6,662 nucleotides of DNA from Anaerolinea sp. (GTDB taxonomy: Bacteria > Chloroflexota > Anaerolineae > Anaerolineales > Anaerolineaceae). This document shows positions 5,808-6,662 of the stretch, in pieces (the stretch's first letter is position 1; each line of letters starts with the position of its first letter). Position numbers and translations under genes: made by a program. The stretch lies in NCBI GenBank assembly GCA_013824385.1, contig PNNU01000198.1:1-6662 (forward strand), in the 5' to 3' direction. Under the pieces are notes generated by a model. The model did no database searches and had not been told where the DNA came from. It saw only the letters and a program-made list of their open reading frames with translations.

Positions 5808-6662
5808 ATGAACCAGAATCAAACTTATTTCGTTACAAAACGACCGCATGCGGTCAAAGAATTAGTTTTGTTTTTCATTATTACCTACACGATTATGTTC
5901 GGGCTAGGTGGGTTAGGTATGGTATTTCGTAGCAACATTGAAAGGATATTCGGTCCCATTAACAATAACAATCCATATGTAATGCTACTAATATGTGGTC
6001 CTACCATCGCAGGTCTTGCATTGACCCTTATTTTTGAGGGATGGCGCGGTCTCGTAGCGCTTTTTAAAAGAGGGATAGTTAAAATTAAACTTAAGTGGTG
6101 GTTGATTGCCTTATTGACAGTACCTTTAGTTTTCCTGGTTTATGGGTTATTTACTTTGCTGACTGGTATTGGATCAAACTCATTTAATTGGAAGGCATTT
6201 TTTGGTACGTTTTCTTTACTTGTTTTCAGTTTACAAATTTTTAAAGATATGGGGCCGCTTGGTGAAGAACTTGGATGGAGAGGCTATGCTCTTCCCAGAT
6301 TACTGCAAATCTTTTCACCAATTGTTGCGACACTTATTTTATCCGTTTTCTGGACTTGTTTCCATGTAGTCTCATTTTTATCGGCGGGAACAGAACAATT
6401 TGTGATGTCATTTTTCTGGTTTACAGTCTTTGTTTTTTCAATGTGTTTTATCATGACTTGGCTTTATATGAATACTGGCGGAAGCTGGATTGTTTCTGGG
6501 TTATTACAACATTACATATTTAATACATTTATGTTTAACGATACAACAAAGGTTGGGCCAGGATTGTCGATTTCTTTTGTAATTCTAGTTTTAGTAATAA
6601 TTCTTTTTAAAGGGTTTTCGAAAAACCATAAAGAGAAATCAATTGAGAAAATTACTGAATTC
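5808..6662 (+). CDS. CPBP family intramembrane metalloprotease (3' end beyond window)
   Basis: The frame from this ATG stays open for 285 codons to the window edge without a stop. It encodes a membrane protein with about seven or eight hydrophobic segments (roughly 16-40, 57-77, 97-119, 131-146, 169-190, 199-222, 226-243, 252-271). All three motifs of the CPBP (CAAX protease and bacteriocin-processing, Abi) family are intact: EELGWR at 153-158 followed by GYALPRLL, WTCFH with H186, and HYIFN at 235-239 (H235, N239). These residues form the glutamate/histidine metal site of Rce1-like proteases. Such bacterial proteins act in peptide processing, bacteriocin self-immunity or unknown membrane roles; which applies here is not visible. 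The charged tail (272-285) and a length already usual for the family suggest that only a few codons are missing. The second half is AT-richer than the phosphorylase gene. It has its own spacer and probably its own promoter. Confidence 0.9.
   Translation, partial: MNQNQTYFVTKRPHAVKELVLFFIITYTIMFGLGGLGMVFRSNIERIFGPINNNNPYVMLLICGPTIAGLALTLIFEGWRGLVALFKRGIVKIKLKWWLIALLTVPLVFLVYGLFTLLTGIGSNSFNWKAFFGTFSLLVFSLQIFKDMGPLGEELGWRGYALPRLLQIFSPIVATLILSVFWTCFHVVSFLSAGTEQFVMSFFWFTVFVFSMCFIMTWLYMNTGGSWIVSGLLQHYIFNTFMFNDTTKVGPGLSISFVILVLVIILFKGFSKNHKEKSIEKITEF

Noticed and set aside
5735..5932. A 65-codon plus-strand frame starting before the CPBP gene
   Set aside because: It overlaps the start of the CPBP gene in another frame, has no ribosome site, and its peptide resembles no protein I know.
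6169..6523. Two plus-strand frames of 66 and 82 codons inside the CPBP gene
   Set aside because: They are out of frame with a gene whose three catalytic motifs are intact, so they are shadows and not signs of a frameshift.
6657..6662. The window ends exactly on GAATTC, an EcoRI recognition sequence
   Set aside because: It could mark a cloned-fragment end, but a six-base site at an edge can occur by chance and the left edge shows no matching site. It carries no biological meaning here.

Overview
This looks like an ordinary bacterial chromosome segment: tightly packed genes, short spacers, clear Shine-Dalgarno sites in front of several genes, and sigma70-type promoter elements. The mix is consistent with an Anaerolineae-type Chloroflexota bacterium: a uridine phosphorylase-like enzyme, a DUF2785 protein, MFS exporters and a long ArsR-type regulator carrying a large N-terminal domain. 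That assignment rests on protein resemblance from memory and is tentative. No rRNA, tRNA, CRISPR array, insertion sequence or phage gene was seen.

Leftward (minus-strand) block, 1-3086. In transcription order it holds a nucleoside phosphorylase of the uridine phosphorylase type (3086-2310), a DUF2785 protein whose ATG overlaps the phosphorylase stop as ATGA (2313-1390), and an MFS transporter (1321-86). After the transporter comes what may be the first 18 codons of another gene running off the left edge (56-1). The first two genes are almost certainly co-transcribed and translationally coupled. The MFS gene sits 68 bases further on and has its own possible extended -10 promoter inside an 8-bp inverted repeat.

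Divergent control region, 3087-3263. These 177 bases hold a perfect TATAAT box reading left towards the phosphorylase and a near-consensus TTGACA-N17-TATTAT promoter reading right. A 10-bp perfect inverted repeat (3151-3160 and 3244-3253) brackets the rightward promoter. An imperfect dyad lies over the predicted rightward start of transcription and is a good operator candidate.

Rightward (plus-strand) block, 3264-6662. An MFS_3/MefA-like efflux permease (3264-4514) is followed after 2 bases by a 382-residue regulator with a C-terminal ArsR winged helix (4517-5665). Together they look like a self-regulated drug or metabolite export unit. After 142 bases with two dyad structures comes a CPBP-type intramembrane metalloprotease (5808 to the right edge) with all three motifs intact but no stop before the window ends. 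Its DNA is AT-richer in its second half than the phosphorylase gene.

There is no gene-free stretch longer than 300 bases. I found no clear evidence of a wholly new system. The points most worth following are the ArsR-type regulator with an unassigned sensor domain and its candidate operators, the substituted base-binding position in the phosphorylase, and the coupling of DUF2785 to that enzyme.
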